A stretch of DNA of 64,000 bases from Prunella strophiata (taxonomy: Eukaryota; Chordata; Aves; Passeriformes; Prunellidae), in contig JAZBQD010000014.1 in the NCBI GenBank assembly GCA_036583965.1, positions 49,419,626 through 49,483,625 on the forward strand. Reading direction: 5' to 3'. The position numbers and the translations under genes were made by a program. The notes under the pieces are model-generated. The model was given only the letters and a program-made list of their open reading frames with translations. It was not told where the DNA came from and did no database searches. Positions within the stretch are counted from its first letter, which is position 1. The number at the start of each line of letters is the position of its first letter. This document shows, in pieces, positions 12,443 to 24,088 of this stretch.

Positions 12443-15400
12443 CCAGTTCTGAAAAGTATCCATTTAAAATGAACTGAAATGTCTCCACGTGAAATGCATG
12501 GAGACAGTGTTACAGTTCTGATAAAAGGCTGCATGTAGAAAAATAATATGGAACAGTGAAGTGCTCATAAAGATGTGCTGATTTAATGGTTTTGAGGTAG
12601 TGAAATAAAAAAATGAGCCACGTTTTTGAGGTTTTGTTTTGGAATATTTGTATACACAAGCAGTCACCAGAACGATATTTTAGCCCAGGAGAGGAAAAGT
12701 GCTAGAGCTACTTGTAGTATTTAACTAAATTTATCATTCCTTTCCTCGATCTTACATTTAATGGGTGTTAATTATTAGTTCCTTTTAATTATACTTCATG
12801 GCCTTTGTCCTGGAGACTATCCAAAGAGCAGATCATTATGGTATGCAATTTGGTGAAACAGTTTCCAGGCATTATGCCATTCTCAAGACCATGTGTAACA
12901 ATTGTTATTAAAATTAGGAAAATATTAGTGTGCATATTTAGATTATAAATAATGGGAGAGAAATGGTTGACATTATTCCATGGAGTGCTATTAATTTGGT
13001 TTGGCTTTTACTGTAATTCCTAACCACTTCAAAATTAAGAGCATCAAGAACAGCAGTGTGTCAGTTCTGTTGCTCCATTTGCTGACAGAAAGTACAATGG
13101 TTTCTTATCTTTCTCAATCTATTTTAAGTTCATGTGTAGGTGTAAAAAAATTCTCACCCCACTGCTGTGGAAGCAGCTGTTAGGCAGGATTTGTCCTCAG
13201 AACAACATTACTTCTCAGCTGAGTGATTTAAACAGTCGAGGTGAAGTAAAGCTGGCTCAGGGTCTTACACAGGCCAGTGATGTCAGTGAGGGCTAGTGGT
13301 GAAGCTGGACACATTCCTGAGCTGCTGGACTGTGCTGAAATGCTTGGATAGCCACAGCTACTTGTGCTCAGCTACCATGGCTACATCCTAACATTTGGTG
13401 TTGGGAGCAGCCTGCAGATGCTATCAAATTTGTACAAAGGCAATAAATGTCTGGGTAGATACACCCAGATATAACATAAGTTAATTTAAGCCTTTTGGGA
13501 ACCTTTTATAATTTTACAGCTATGTTTTTTGGAAGTATTTTTAAATCTTATTACTTGAAAAATCAGTCATGTAGAGAACGAGATAAACTGACTCAGAGAC
13601 TGATCCCACAAAGACTTGCTGAACAAATACTTTTAGTTTCTGAGTTGTCCCACTGCAAGCTTTGTGCAAATTTGTGCAGTAATGGGAAATAATTTAATAC
13701 TTTTAATGTTGGTTTTGCTCATGTTAAAATGCATTCAACATAGCCACTAGTTGAAGCAAAACTATCCTTATGCATGTGGTACTCCATTATACCACATCAT
13801 AATCAATACATGAATATAAGATAATTTGACCTAGTTGTATCATGGAAAAATATTTTAATATGAACACCAAAGATTTTGTTTGTAATTAATAAAGACCCAT
13901 TCCTGTAAACTATAAAGTTATTAACCTAATCCAAACACTTCTGGTTCTCTCTGTGTAATTCTGGAACTTTAACAGTCTTTTTCTTCTTCTTTCTCACTAC
14001 CTTGACTGAGATTTTAAAATGTCTACCATTACTCTTTTATGTTCAGAAAACAATCTTATCAAAGTATTGGGAGAGAGTATTGAGAGAGTATTTTTCCTTC
14101 AAAAACAAGAGGCCTATCTTTGTAATTGGCCTTTACCATAGCAATGTTGAGCCCGAATTTAGCCAGCAATGTTCATTGTGATTTGGCATTTTGTTACTTA
14201 TGATCTGTTTTTAACAAATTTGTGATTTTATTTATTAAAACAATTTTATTTTAAAAGTTAAAAATGCTTGGCTTGTTCCTTTAGAACTTCTGTATTTTTT
14301 CACAGAGTCTTCCCTCAGGGCTCTACTTTTTTAAACTGTTTTTAGACAAATTCCCAGATTTAATACCTGACCTAATTCTCAGGGATTTCACCTGTTAGAA
14401 ATTTATATGGATTTAAAAAGCAGTTAGACATTGTCTAAACCATTCTTACTGAATTAAATACATATGGAGTGTCTCTGTTTACCTTTCTCTTTTAAAAAAT
14501 CCAAACCAGCATTCTACAGTAACAAACCCATGAGAAAAACAGCTCAGGGATAGTTTCTCAGTTACTGTTATTCTGTCCTTTATTTTTTGGTGTTCTAGAC
14601 ACGTACCTCATAAGTTTCTCTCTCTTTTTATTGTGACAACACCTCATGGTTTTGCTTTGTTGCTTTTTGACTATACTATTTCCTGCTTCTCTGTTTTTGA
14701 ATCTTCGTGCATAATTTTCAGGACAGTTTTCCCAGCAATTTTTAGCTGTAGTTAAAAAGTTGTTCACTTTTTTTCACTCAGTTCAGTGGCAACCCATAAA
14801 AATCTCTTTGCACCCAATAAATTTCACAGTAGATTTAGATCCATGCTATTGAGTAGCATCTTTCTAAACTGAAAACCATCTAATCAGAGTTGGTGGTTTC
14901 AATATTACAAAGAGCAGCTCCTACAAACTCAGGTCATTGTCCTAAGGGTTCATGGTAGTTTAAAGTAATAGTTTTTGCTTAATTATAATGATCCTTTCAT
15001 GAACAGAAGCTCATTTTTGTTAGCAGTCAAACGATTTTAATTTGGAAAGTTCATTTCAAATAAGTTGTGTTCTCTTGATTTGGGTAATTATACTCACTTA
15101 GTACGTTAATGGCAAGGACTGCTCAGGCTTTTTAAAAACCTTCCAGCTCTCTGTAGAACAGTTATTGAAAGGAGTGGAGAGTATGCAGTTCTCTTTGATC
15201 ACTTTAATGAACCTCAATGTTTTTATTGTCTATTCACTTATATGCAAAGTGTAGTGCAACTGTGTATTAGCTACTAATTAGAGTTTTATTGAAGAAAAAA
15301 TAACATAAAAGCAACTTAGGTCATAATTAAGATTTTGAACAATATTGTTCCTAATGATTTTCAAACAGCAAAACAAATCCTTTTTAATTACTTTTAAAAA

Positions 15401-16873
15401 TTCATATGCCGTATTGCAGAGCTTTTGCTCTTGATTGTTTTTATGTTTATAAAGACTTACATTTTTTTCAAAAAGGCAAGTTAAACCACAGCCATTGTCA
15501 CAACCTCTGCCAGCCCATTGGCAGCAACAGAAAGGGGAAAACACTGTGAGAAAACCATTAAATTTTTATGTCCTTGTTGGTCTTAGTAGCAAAATTTACA
15601 TTTACATTTCCATCAGCGAATGTAACAGCATTGTAATAAACCTCTCAGGCAATGAATGGCCAGTGGCTACAAGTGAGGGCTACAGCTATTGAATGATGTT
15701 ACACTTCCATGGATGACATTTAGATAATTCTTTACCACTTTTATTCTGTATATTCATGGGATATAACATTGTAATGTGTGTGAGATAAAATGCTCTCATT
15801 GTAATTGTGTTCCTGGTGCAGGTCCTTTATTTCCAGAAACGATTCCAGAGAGAGTGTAAGGAAGGAGATGGTATTCTTACTAGCTAAATTGCTCATGGTG
15901 AAGTTTAGTATGTGAAAAATAGCAAAAAGATATTACAAAGGCATCTGACACAACCAGATATTCAGGAGGTGGGGAAATAACTGAAAATTTATCTTCAGTC
16001 AAAAGAATGAAGAGACAGAGGTATTGTTAAAAAACACATATACAAGGCAAAAGTATGTGCCATAGCTTCATAGGCAGGGAAGTTTTTCCCAGGAGTACCT
16101 TCATCTCTTTGGAAACCTGTTTGCAAACTCTAAGAAATAAGAAGAATGGCCATAGGAATTGGCTTCACTAGGTTAGAAAAGATATGGAGGGAACCTAAAT
16201 ATCATCCAAGCTTAAGCGAGAATAAAGCATGGAAAAGAGGACATAATTTTTGAATTATGAACTAAGCTTACTTTAAAGCTTGTATTGGGCTTCAATTCTA
16301 AATAACTGTGTATTTCTATTTATTTTAGAAAAGATCTGAAGTTTTCCTTCTAAGAGGAGTGTTCCTATTCCTTTAAGACATTAATAGCAGAATGGGATTT
16401 TTTTTATATGTATTCAAAATTAGAAGTGTCTAGTAACTAATCTTTGGTTACTTAGAAGAAGCTGATTGACAAGTGGAGGGGAAAATTGAGAGTAATACTT
16501 GATTTTAGGAACAGCAAAGAGGTGGGAAATTAGGATTAATTTTCCACTTAGACTTTTGACTGAAGCAAGCAGTGCAGTGGCTACTTCCCAGCTTCCTGCA
16601 AGCCAGCAGTGCAGCAGATGCAGGGATGTGAGGAAGCCAAATGCTGTCAGCTGAGTGGCTGTGCCCCACAAACAAGGGATCTCAACAACCTAAATTAAGC
16701 ATATGTGTGATACAGAGATGTGATCCCTTTGTGTTGCTTATTGATGTATTTCTTTTTCATTCTTATCCACTGATAACTTCGGTACTTTTATTGACAAGTA
16801 ATCTGAATAAGCTGAGGGAACAGATTTTGGTTAGATGTGTTACTCTGAGAAGCAATTGTTTCTAATTGCACTA
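12443..16873. other. Unique AT-rich non-coding DNA
   Basis: I found no gene or transposon here. Around 13200-13430 the composition is slightly GC-richer without any motif I recognise. Several 60-90-codon open frames are present on both strands and none shows family features. Confidence 0.5.
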
Positions 16874-16907
16874 ATAGTAGGAATAATGTCATAGTAGGAA
16901 TAATGTT
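16874..16907 (+). repeat. 17-bp tandem duplication, 2 copies
   Basis: The 16-mer ATAGTAGGAATAATGT occurs at 16874-16889 and again at 16891-16906 with no mismatch. This is a small local duplication of the slippage type. Confidence 0.9.
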
Positions 16908-18774
16908 CCAACTTTGTTTTGGTCAGGCAAAATCTCCTAATAAAGTTCTATTAATTATTATTGTTATTTTGCCAAGTATACTTTTTTCCTTTCAATATGT
17001 GAATCAGCTTTGCTTTTAGAAATCAGTTTATAAATTGATGTCATGTCAGCAATTGTACCTGGAGATCTTTGAAAGAGGGCGTTAGAGGAGTGTTGGAAGT
17101 GACACTCTGCTCATTAACCCCGTGAGACTGCTGAATTGCAGAACAGATTGCCTGCTAGTCAAGCTCCTGCCTCACAACTTTGAATTAGGGCCAAGTGATC
17201 GTACAGTTAGAGATTTTATGTTGCCTCTTTTGGCCCTTCAGTGGACTCCCCTGTATGAAAACAGAAATGTTGCAGAACAATCTTTTGATCACTACATCTT
17301 TTTGTTTCCATACAGAGCTCACTGTAATCAAGTTAAGATTTTGTCTGTCTCTGTTACTTATTACCTTGCATAATGCCACTTGGATTCAACAAAACACTTT
17401 CCATTGCCGTGTGTGGATTTTGGATCATGCAAATGGAAGTCAGTGTGTTACCAGGAATGATAATACTGTCTATTGATACCTTGAAAGCCTTCCTAGAATT
17501 ACATTTGCACAAAGCAATGCTTTTTCTAAGGAAAATTATTCTTTTGTTAATTGCTTTTAGTCTTATACATGTTTATCCCACATTTTTGCAAACATTTGTG
17601 CAATGAGGTTCTCTCCAGTCAGGGGCCTGAGCAGTGTCCAGTCCATATCCCTCCAAAGCTGACACATAAATGCTAAAGGGAGGATGAGAGGCTAGAAGAG
17701 GCAGAGGACAGCAGCAGCTGGAAGAGGGAATTAGTTATGTCCCAGAATTGAAGCTAGCAGCACGCTCTGGGCACAGCAGCAGTTGTTTGGGATCTGAGTG
17801 CTTTATCTTCTCAGGCACTCCCAGCTCTCATTTGCCACTGCCCTAAATTTCCCCAAGATTCACTGTAAAATACTCAAAGGTATTCTGATGAACCCATAAC
17901 AGGAGTGCATTCTCAGCTTAGGGAAATCTGCCCTCAAAAACCACCCCTGCTCTTAGTGCAGTGTTGATAAACAAAGTTGTTACTTTATCAGGTCTAGTAT
18001 GCCAACATGGCATAATTCTGTCTAACCTTCAGAAATTAGAAAAGGTAGCAATTATATCCTTAAAAAGTCACTTTTGAATTGACTAATTAATCATTCATTG
18101 CCCGTGGCACTAATAAGTCATTAGTTGTGTAGTGGCTCATTATAAGGTGCAATATGTAGAAGGGCTCATTTATGCAACTCCTTGCTGAATGTTGATTAGG
18201 TTATTTATAGATAATGCATGCTTGTTATGATCAGTTATGACTTACATCTCTGTGAATGTGTTTTTTAGTTGAAATGCAGCAAGGCAAAGGCATTTAAAAC
18301 ATCTGTACAGTTAAATATTGTAAAAGAAGCTGTTAATACAATATCTGTTTCAATGCTACATCCTCAGAGAAAGGAATCTTTTGTCTTGCTACATTGAAAA
18401 CTGTTCCCTTTTGCTCTTAATTTTATTTTTCAATTGCTGCTCTTGTCTACTTGAGTTATTCATGCTTCCTGAAGGAACTCTGCAATATAAGAACTAAAGT
18501 ATAATGCATGTTGTAAACAGACTTTAATGCATGAATGCAGTGTTCCTACTTTTCAGTAGGAATTTTTATGTTAATGTTTTATAGTGTTAATGTTCTAAAA
18601 GCTTCAAAAATACAATATGAAGTCAAAGTTATTTGATATCTTAACCTGTGTTTTGAAAATGCTGTCTGAATTTAAAAGAAGTATAATTACCCCAAAGAAA
18701 GAAGAGAGAAAAAAAAGTTGGTGGCAGAAATATTATGTGTCAGTGTTTACCAATTAGAGTCACTGAAGTAATTT
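16908..18774. other. Unique DNA; possible conserved non-coding stretch near 18060-18290
   Basis: No gene is recognised. The part around 18060-18290 is repeat-free and dense in TAAT/ATTA homeodomain-type cores (for example CTAATTAATCATTCATTG). It also has balanced, high-complexity sequence of the kind often seen in developmental enhancers. This is an impression, not a demonstrated element. Confidence 0.35.
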
Positions 18775-18788
18775 TCAATTGTTCCATC

Positions 18789-18794
18789 TTTATT
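18789..18794 (-). terminator. Candidate polyadenylation signal AATAAA
   Basis: TTTATT on the plus strand is AATAAA on the minus strand. It lies about 240 bp downstream, in the minus direction, of the stop codon of the candidate spliced gene ending at 19035, a reasonable 3' UTR length. Such hexamers are frequent in AT-rich DNA, so it counts only as supporting context. Confidence 0.25.
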
Positions 18795-19034
18795 TTTGCT
18801 TCAGGAATAGAATTTACAATTAAACAATTAAAAACATACATTTCTCTCTAAAATGAATGTAAGTAAAATGTAAAAACCACACCAACTCTACTTTAAAAAG
18901 CCTGCAGTGGACTTTATCCCAATACACATACACAGAAATCCCCTATCCCTACTGGATTAGATCATCTCTAAGGACAGCATTTTGCATCTCTAGAATAGTT
19001 GCTATGGCTTCAGCCAAAATCCCAGTCCTGTTAG

Positions 19035-19100
19035 CTAGTTGCAGTGAAACCCTGTTTGATATTTCCAGTCTCTTGTGGTTGAGTGACTTCCATATGCAGG
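19035..19100 (-). other. Candidate terminal coding exon of an unidentified spliced gene
   Basis: Reading the minus strand, a pyrimidine-rich acceptor (TTTCCTCTATGTGGCAG) ends just above 19100. Entered in phase 0, the exon encodes 21 residues beginning PAYGSHSTTRDWKYQTGF and stops at TAG (19035-19037). Phase 0 is what the preceding candidate exon (20051-20125) delivers. Another frame stays open further, to a stop near 18950, and contains LANRTGILAEAIATILEMQN, so the reading frame is not settled. A possible AATAAA lies at 18789-18794. I recognise no family. It may be a tissue-restricted protein's C-terminus, a non-coding exon, or chance. Confidence 0.22.
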
Positions 19101-19110
19101 CTGCCACATA

Positions 19111-20050
19111 GAGGAAAGAAGGGTTGGAAGGAGGGGGAGGAGGCAGAAATCTGAAGGGATTCCAGTTCTCATTCTGGAAGAAAAAAAAAAAAACCAAAAA
19201 CAAATGTGTGGAAGCAGCTTTGCAAATTGAGAAAGTATCCAAGCCAGACAGGAGTAAAATATTTCAGTACAGAAGTGGTATGGAACACCTCTGAGCAGGA
19301 ATACTGATTACGGAGAAACCAAGGACAATGTTAGGATAAATCTAGAACTACTGCTTTTCATTCAGTCTTCACTGTGCTCAGATCAGAACTGTGGTATCTT
19401 GAGAGATTTGAGCTTCATAAGAGCTGTTTGGGACTTGCTAATGAGAATGTCTTACAAAGGAGCAGGCATTAACAGTATCCTTCTTGGAAAGGGTAAAAGA
19501 TTGTGCATATCTGTGAAAAGAATTCAAAGTTACAGTAAAAGTGTGTTAGCTTTGGATGTTTGCTGTCCTAAGAGAGGTTTGCTAGGATGATATATAAACA
19601 TGTCAAAAAGGGTTATGTTCTTAAATGCAGCTGACATAACACTGAGGGTTCTTTGTCCCTTTTCCACTAAGGTGAGGTATAGCACCTTCAGAAATTGGAA
19701 ACAAAATGAGGTTCTGCCTTTTCCTCAGAAGTGCAATGTCTCATCATGGATGTCCCATAATTTCAACCCTGAAGGTTGAAAATTACTTTAGCAAAGAATG
19801 CAGTCACCCAAATAGTTCTAAAAGGCTGGGTAAGTGAGCCAGATAAGTAGTGTAGATGAGTAAATCCCACCCTGATAGCTGTATTTCCTCTCTTCAAAGT
19901 AGGGAGGGAACAAACTGCCATTTATAACATCAGCATTACTTTACGGGAAGTTCCTGTACACCCTGTGACTTCTGCTAATGCACATTCAAGGCAGCTGTTG
20001 ACAGCTTTCTTTGATAGTCACGTATCAGCTTCTGTGAATCAATATCTTAC
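19111..20050. other. Interval between candidate exons; otherwise featureless
   Basis: This is unique DNA containing an A-rich tract near 19181-19203. If the minus-strand exon model is right, it is an intron. On its own it holds nothing recognisable. Confidence 0.4.
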
Positions 20051-20125
20051 CATTTGCTCAGAGGCATCAAAGCCCTCCATGCCATAGAGGAACTGGCTGG
20101 AAATGCCACCAAGAGCTTTCTGCAG
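20051..20125 (-). other. Candidate internal coding exon (75 bp, phase 0-0)
   Basis: On the minus strand an acceptor TTGCTGGACCTCAG precedes CTGCAGAAAGC, and the segment ends CAAATG before a consensus donor GTAAGA (CTTAC at 20046-20050 on the plus strand). The frame gives 25 residues starting LQKALGGISSQFLYG and continuing MEGFDASEQM. The segment is clearly GC-richer than its flanks. Upstream and downstream of the splice sites the same frame meets stops quickly, as expected for an exon. A second frame is also open and the opposite strand is open too, so codon evidence alone is not decisive. I do not recognise the protein. Confidence 0.25.
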
Positions 20126-20572
20126 CTGAGGTCCAGCAACATATGAAAGACACACTTAAACCTACCCAATAAAACAGACTGCCTTAAGCATGGAAGAAAC
20201 ATTTAACAGCAAAGTAATCCAGTGAATGTAATCATGGCAATTAATCACAGGCTTATGTGTTAAAAGGGCTTCTGTATTAGGACCTGAGTTAGTTTCTGGG
20301 TTATGCCATAGAAGGGGAGATATAATTTTGTTTTGATAATTTTGTAGTAGTCAGCCTCAATTCTCACTTGTAGAAATGCCCTTGCGAGCATTTTTATGTG
20401 AGTTAATAAAAGAATGAAAACTTCAATGGTCTGTGTATAAAATAACTAAATCAAAAGCACTGTTTAAAAATCAAAGGAAAAATATTTCCTACTCCAGATA
20501 AATTAAACTCAATTGGAACCTATTCAGTCACCTTCACAACTATTTAAATGGTGATTGTGCAATACTTACATG

Positions 20573-20612
20573 ATCAAAGTTAATGTAATATTTATGCAAT
20601 CAAAGTTAATGT
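20573..20612 (+). repeat. 26-bp spaced direct duplication
   Basis: The 14-mer ATCAAAGTTAATGT occurs at 20573-20586 and 20599-20612 with similar AT-rich sequence between. This is a small tandem duplication. Confidence 0.8.
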
Positions 20613-22522
20613 TAAGACATATAATGATTTTACAAGATGAGCTGTGAATAGAGATGAAAAATTAACATAATTATTAAAGATCATAATATTTGCATAGAGA
20701 AAAAAAATTTTCAATAGTAATGGTTTGTCTCTTTATCTCTAAAACTATTTCATATATTATTTATTTTATGAGAAAGCTTACATATGTCAGCTTGAGATTT
20801 GACTTTTTTGATTGAATTTTTGAAATAGGAGCAGTAAAAAGGGTGTGGGTTTATTTTTAATAGGGTGATATTTAAGTGGACAATTCTGTCTTTAGTGGTT
20901 TCTGTTCAAATCAGGAGTGCAATCCACCTGGGTCATTAAACTGAATGGGAACAAAACAGGCTTCTTAATTGTCCTCCTCCCTTTTATATTGTGTATTGAT
21001 GAATTTTATGAAGTTGCCTTGTCTGAGTGAAAAAAATGGAGCCAAAAAGCCTGAGGGAGCTGTATGCAACTTCCCCAGAGCCAAGGTCTGTGGTGAGTGT
21101 TCCTCTCTCTGTGCTCTGGGTAGACTCTTGCTGAGGTCCTGAGACAGCAGCCATCAGGGGGGGCTGAGCTCCTCCCCTCAGGGCCAAGCATGAAGGTCCT
21201 GTCACATAGCAAACAGGGAAGAGATGTCATTGTGCCCAGTTTGTCATGCCTGCAGAAGAGGGGAGGAATTTTTCATGTCATTCTCTTCTCTTGCACTCGC
21301 ATGCCAAGGAAATATAATCAGGCTTTGCTTGGTTTTGAAGTACAGGCTTGGGAGAAGCCACAGATGTGAAATCTCACTGAATGAAAACTTTGCAAAGATT
21401 TTGTGTTCCAAACTTGCACGTGAGATTTCAAATATCAGAAAAATAATGTTTGTGTTCCTTCCCTTCCTTTGTATGAAACTCAGAGTCTGTTTATCCATTC
21501 TGAATTAGTGATTATAGAAGAAAACTTTACATTTTCCTCATTATTTCTATTAATTATGCCCTAGCTGCTCTAATTGCCTTTTGTATTTGTCCCAAAAACC
21601 TACTACTTAAGCAGCCCAAACATCTTCCACCAATACTAGAGTTATTTGGAACTGAGGTCTCTCAAAACCTCACCAAATATCAGAGATGTTTGCCTGAGCT
21701 GATGGTGGGCTTAACCATTCAGTACAAAAAGGACCTCTGCTCATGATTACACATCATGGACACAAACAATGATCTGTGAAATTTTTAATCAGGATTTGTG
21801 TAAAACTGAGGTGGCTTTGTAACTAAAATAAGTGATGTGATTCAAAAGTACAGGCCATTGAAATAGACTCTGTAATTCATGTTGAGATAATGAATTCTTG
21901 ACAGCTGGGTTTCCATGACGTGGACCCACAATGTTGGCATATTTAAAGATACTTGATAATGGTAAGGGTGGAATGGAATTATTAAATTCTGTGGATTTGG
22001 TTGATGTGGTATATACATGTATACAACTATGTAGATAGCATAGTGTTTTCTCATCATTTGTACCAGCAAACCTTCTGCACATGCATTTGTAATGCTACTT
22101 ATGTATATTGCAGTATTATACTGACAACAACTCTACTGTGCTCAGACAAAAGAAATAACAAGAGGCTGTTCTATAACTGTATAATTTCTGAATACCATAG
22201 TTATTTCTGGAGATTATCTTTGTCCTCATGCAAATTATTTACTTTGTGCCTACTTATAGTGTAACCTTTGAAATTAAATTGAAATTATGGAATGCCTTAA
22301 AGCCTGACTATCATGTACCAGCTGTCTCAGTCAGCTGGCTCATCAGTCAATACAGACTGCAAATCACAACTATATTTGATCTTGATTGGGAGGCTATTTT
22401 GGGAATTGTGCCAGTGAACATTGAACAAGTTGTACTGAAGAGATCATACCCTTTGTAACTGGTGAAGTGAAGACCACAGAAATAATCTCAGCGATACAAG
22501 GATGACTAGTGTTCTGGGGTTT
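20613..22522. other. Unique DNA with a GC-richer patch near 21030-21260
   Basis: No gene is certain. Open frames occur on both strands in the GC-richer patch. A 19-codon plus-strand frame with a good ATG context runs directly into a GTGAGT donor (21036-21092) and is described as a separate finding. The rest is AT-rich and unremarkable. Confidence 0.4.
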
Positions 22523-22541
22523 AAAAAAAAAAAAAAAAAAA
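22523..22541 (+). repeat. A19 homopolymer
   Basis: A run of 19 A follows GGTTT. On the minus strand it encodes the phenylalanine run inside a 116-codon open frame (22444-22794), which I regard as spurious. Confidence 0.85.
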
Positions 22542-24029
22542 GTGGCTGCGAAAAGCTTTCAAGGAAATTCCTGTAACCAATATGCAACCTATTTTTTCCT
22601 GCAAACATTCTGTCTTCCTGGTTTCCTTTTCCCTCCTCCTCCTCCCTGCCTTTTTGTTTACTGCCTTTCCCAGATGTCTTGAAGCTCTTGCTGGCCAGCC
22701 ACTGTCCTAGAGCGTGCCAAATGGACACAGACTCCTTCCTTTTTAGCCAAAATCTCTGGCAAAAAAAATATTTATTTATACTTAGGAAAATCATGCATCA
22801 TGAGCTGCTGCTGTCTATCACATCACTGTAGGATTTTAATGGCACATTGGAAGCTTTGATAGGTATTATTTCTTCCTTTTGACTAATCTACTAAGTACCC
22901 AGTAAGATTAATTCATGTGGAGATCTCTGTTAAGGTCTATTACCATAGACTAACTGGTTTTTCCTAGAGAAACTGTTTGGAGGAACTTCTTTTCAAATGA
23001 AAACATAAATCATACAGGTGTTTTTCTCTACACATATCATACCCAGTTAAATGGTTCAATTTATGCCTCAATGGCTAAAACACCTTTTTTCTATTGACTT
23101 GACAAGGACAGCCACATGTATTTTGTTGCTGGGACACTTTTTTAACCCCCATAAACATTCAAATATCCCTGTGGCTTTAGGACAGTTCACATGCACAGAG
23201 TCACCCAGACTCATTCATCCCCCAGCTGGTTCCCTTATGCTCTCAGCAGGTTTTTCCAGTATGCACTTTCATGATTTCATCCATAACCTAAAGGTACATC
23301 CCATAAGTACCTGGCAGCCTGCCTTGCTGTTTTCCTTCAAATCACAAATTCTGCCTTTCCTTTGCTGCAATGCTTACACAACCCCTGACAAAACTGTTGT
23401 CACTCACACTGACTAACGCTACCTCGGTGTGCCTTTGCAGGCTCTGTCTGCCTGCACTTGCTGATGAGCTGTCTTAAATCTAAATTGCCTGCTGCTGTTC
23501 TTCTGTTTGCACAGTCCCTAGTGCAGAGCACACAGGAACCCTGCCTGTGCTGCTTTGAGGTTTTATACGTACGATGAAAAACAATAATAAAGTACCTAAT
23601 ATTTGGATTATCTTGCTAATAAGGGAAACAGAAGGAGGTATTATTGTAACAACACAGTTTTCTTCTTAAATGCTATGGTAGTTCTTTCTTTTCTGGGTTT
23701 GTTTGAAGAAAATCTCATTTTACCTTGAAGGAAATGAATTATTTTTCTTCAGAAGTTTGTCTATAGATAGGATTTGCCACAAATTTTTTTTACTTAAATA
23801 CTTCCATCTTCAGATTTTAATTCAAAATTTAGTGTAGTGCTTTGGGGGGAATGAAATATAACATAACACATGGTCTTTGATCTCTGTTTTCTCTGTAAGA
23901 AAAAGAGGAGAAAAGAGGAAGAGCAGTATTCACTGTGGGGGTGTGCGTGTCTTCCTCGTCTCAAAAATATCATGCACTGAATCTCCTCTCCACATGTCTC
24001 TCAGAAAGCTGCTTGTTCATGGCACTTAC
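22542..24029. other. Unique non-coding DNA; longest plus-strand open frame is not recognisable
   Basis: This interval contains a 121-codon plus-strand open frame at 23051-23416 in slightly C-rich sequence. It has no signal peptide, repeated motif, domain or recognisable relatives, and no splice-like ends, so it is probably chance. A pyrimidine-rich stretch lies near 22610-22680. Confidence 0.45.
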
Positions 24030-24088
24030 CCAAGCTGCTTTCCTCATTGCTGAACTCGAAATGCTCTTGCACCCTGGCATGGTTTCAA
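24030..24088 (-). other. Candidate internal coding exon (59 bp, phase 1-0)
   Basis: On the minus strand a polypyrimidine/branch-like stretch (CTCTTTCTGATTTAACTGAC) leads to ATAG, then the segment TTGAAACC...GCTTGG, then a near-perfect donor GTAAGTGCC. Only one frame is open across it. That frame needs one base from the previous exon and encodes ETMPGCKSISSSAMRKAAW, ending in phase 0. This joins in frame to the candidate exon at 20051-20125. The upstream candidate at 30193-30265 ends with exactly one spare base (G), which would give Val at the junction. The function is unknown. The splice sites here are the best of the four. Confidence 0.27.

Noticed and set aside
22444..22794. 116-codon minus-strand open frame
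   Set aside because: It reads through the A19 run as poly-Phe, is Lys/Glu- and Phe-rich by composition and has no recognisable domain.
23051..23416. 121-codon plus-strand open frame
   Set aside because: No family, signal peptide, repeat or splice context is recognisable. Its length is compatible with chance in C-richer DNA.
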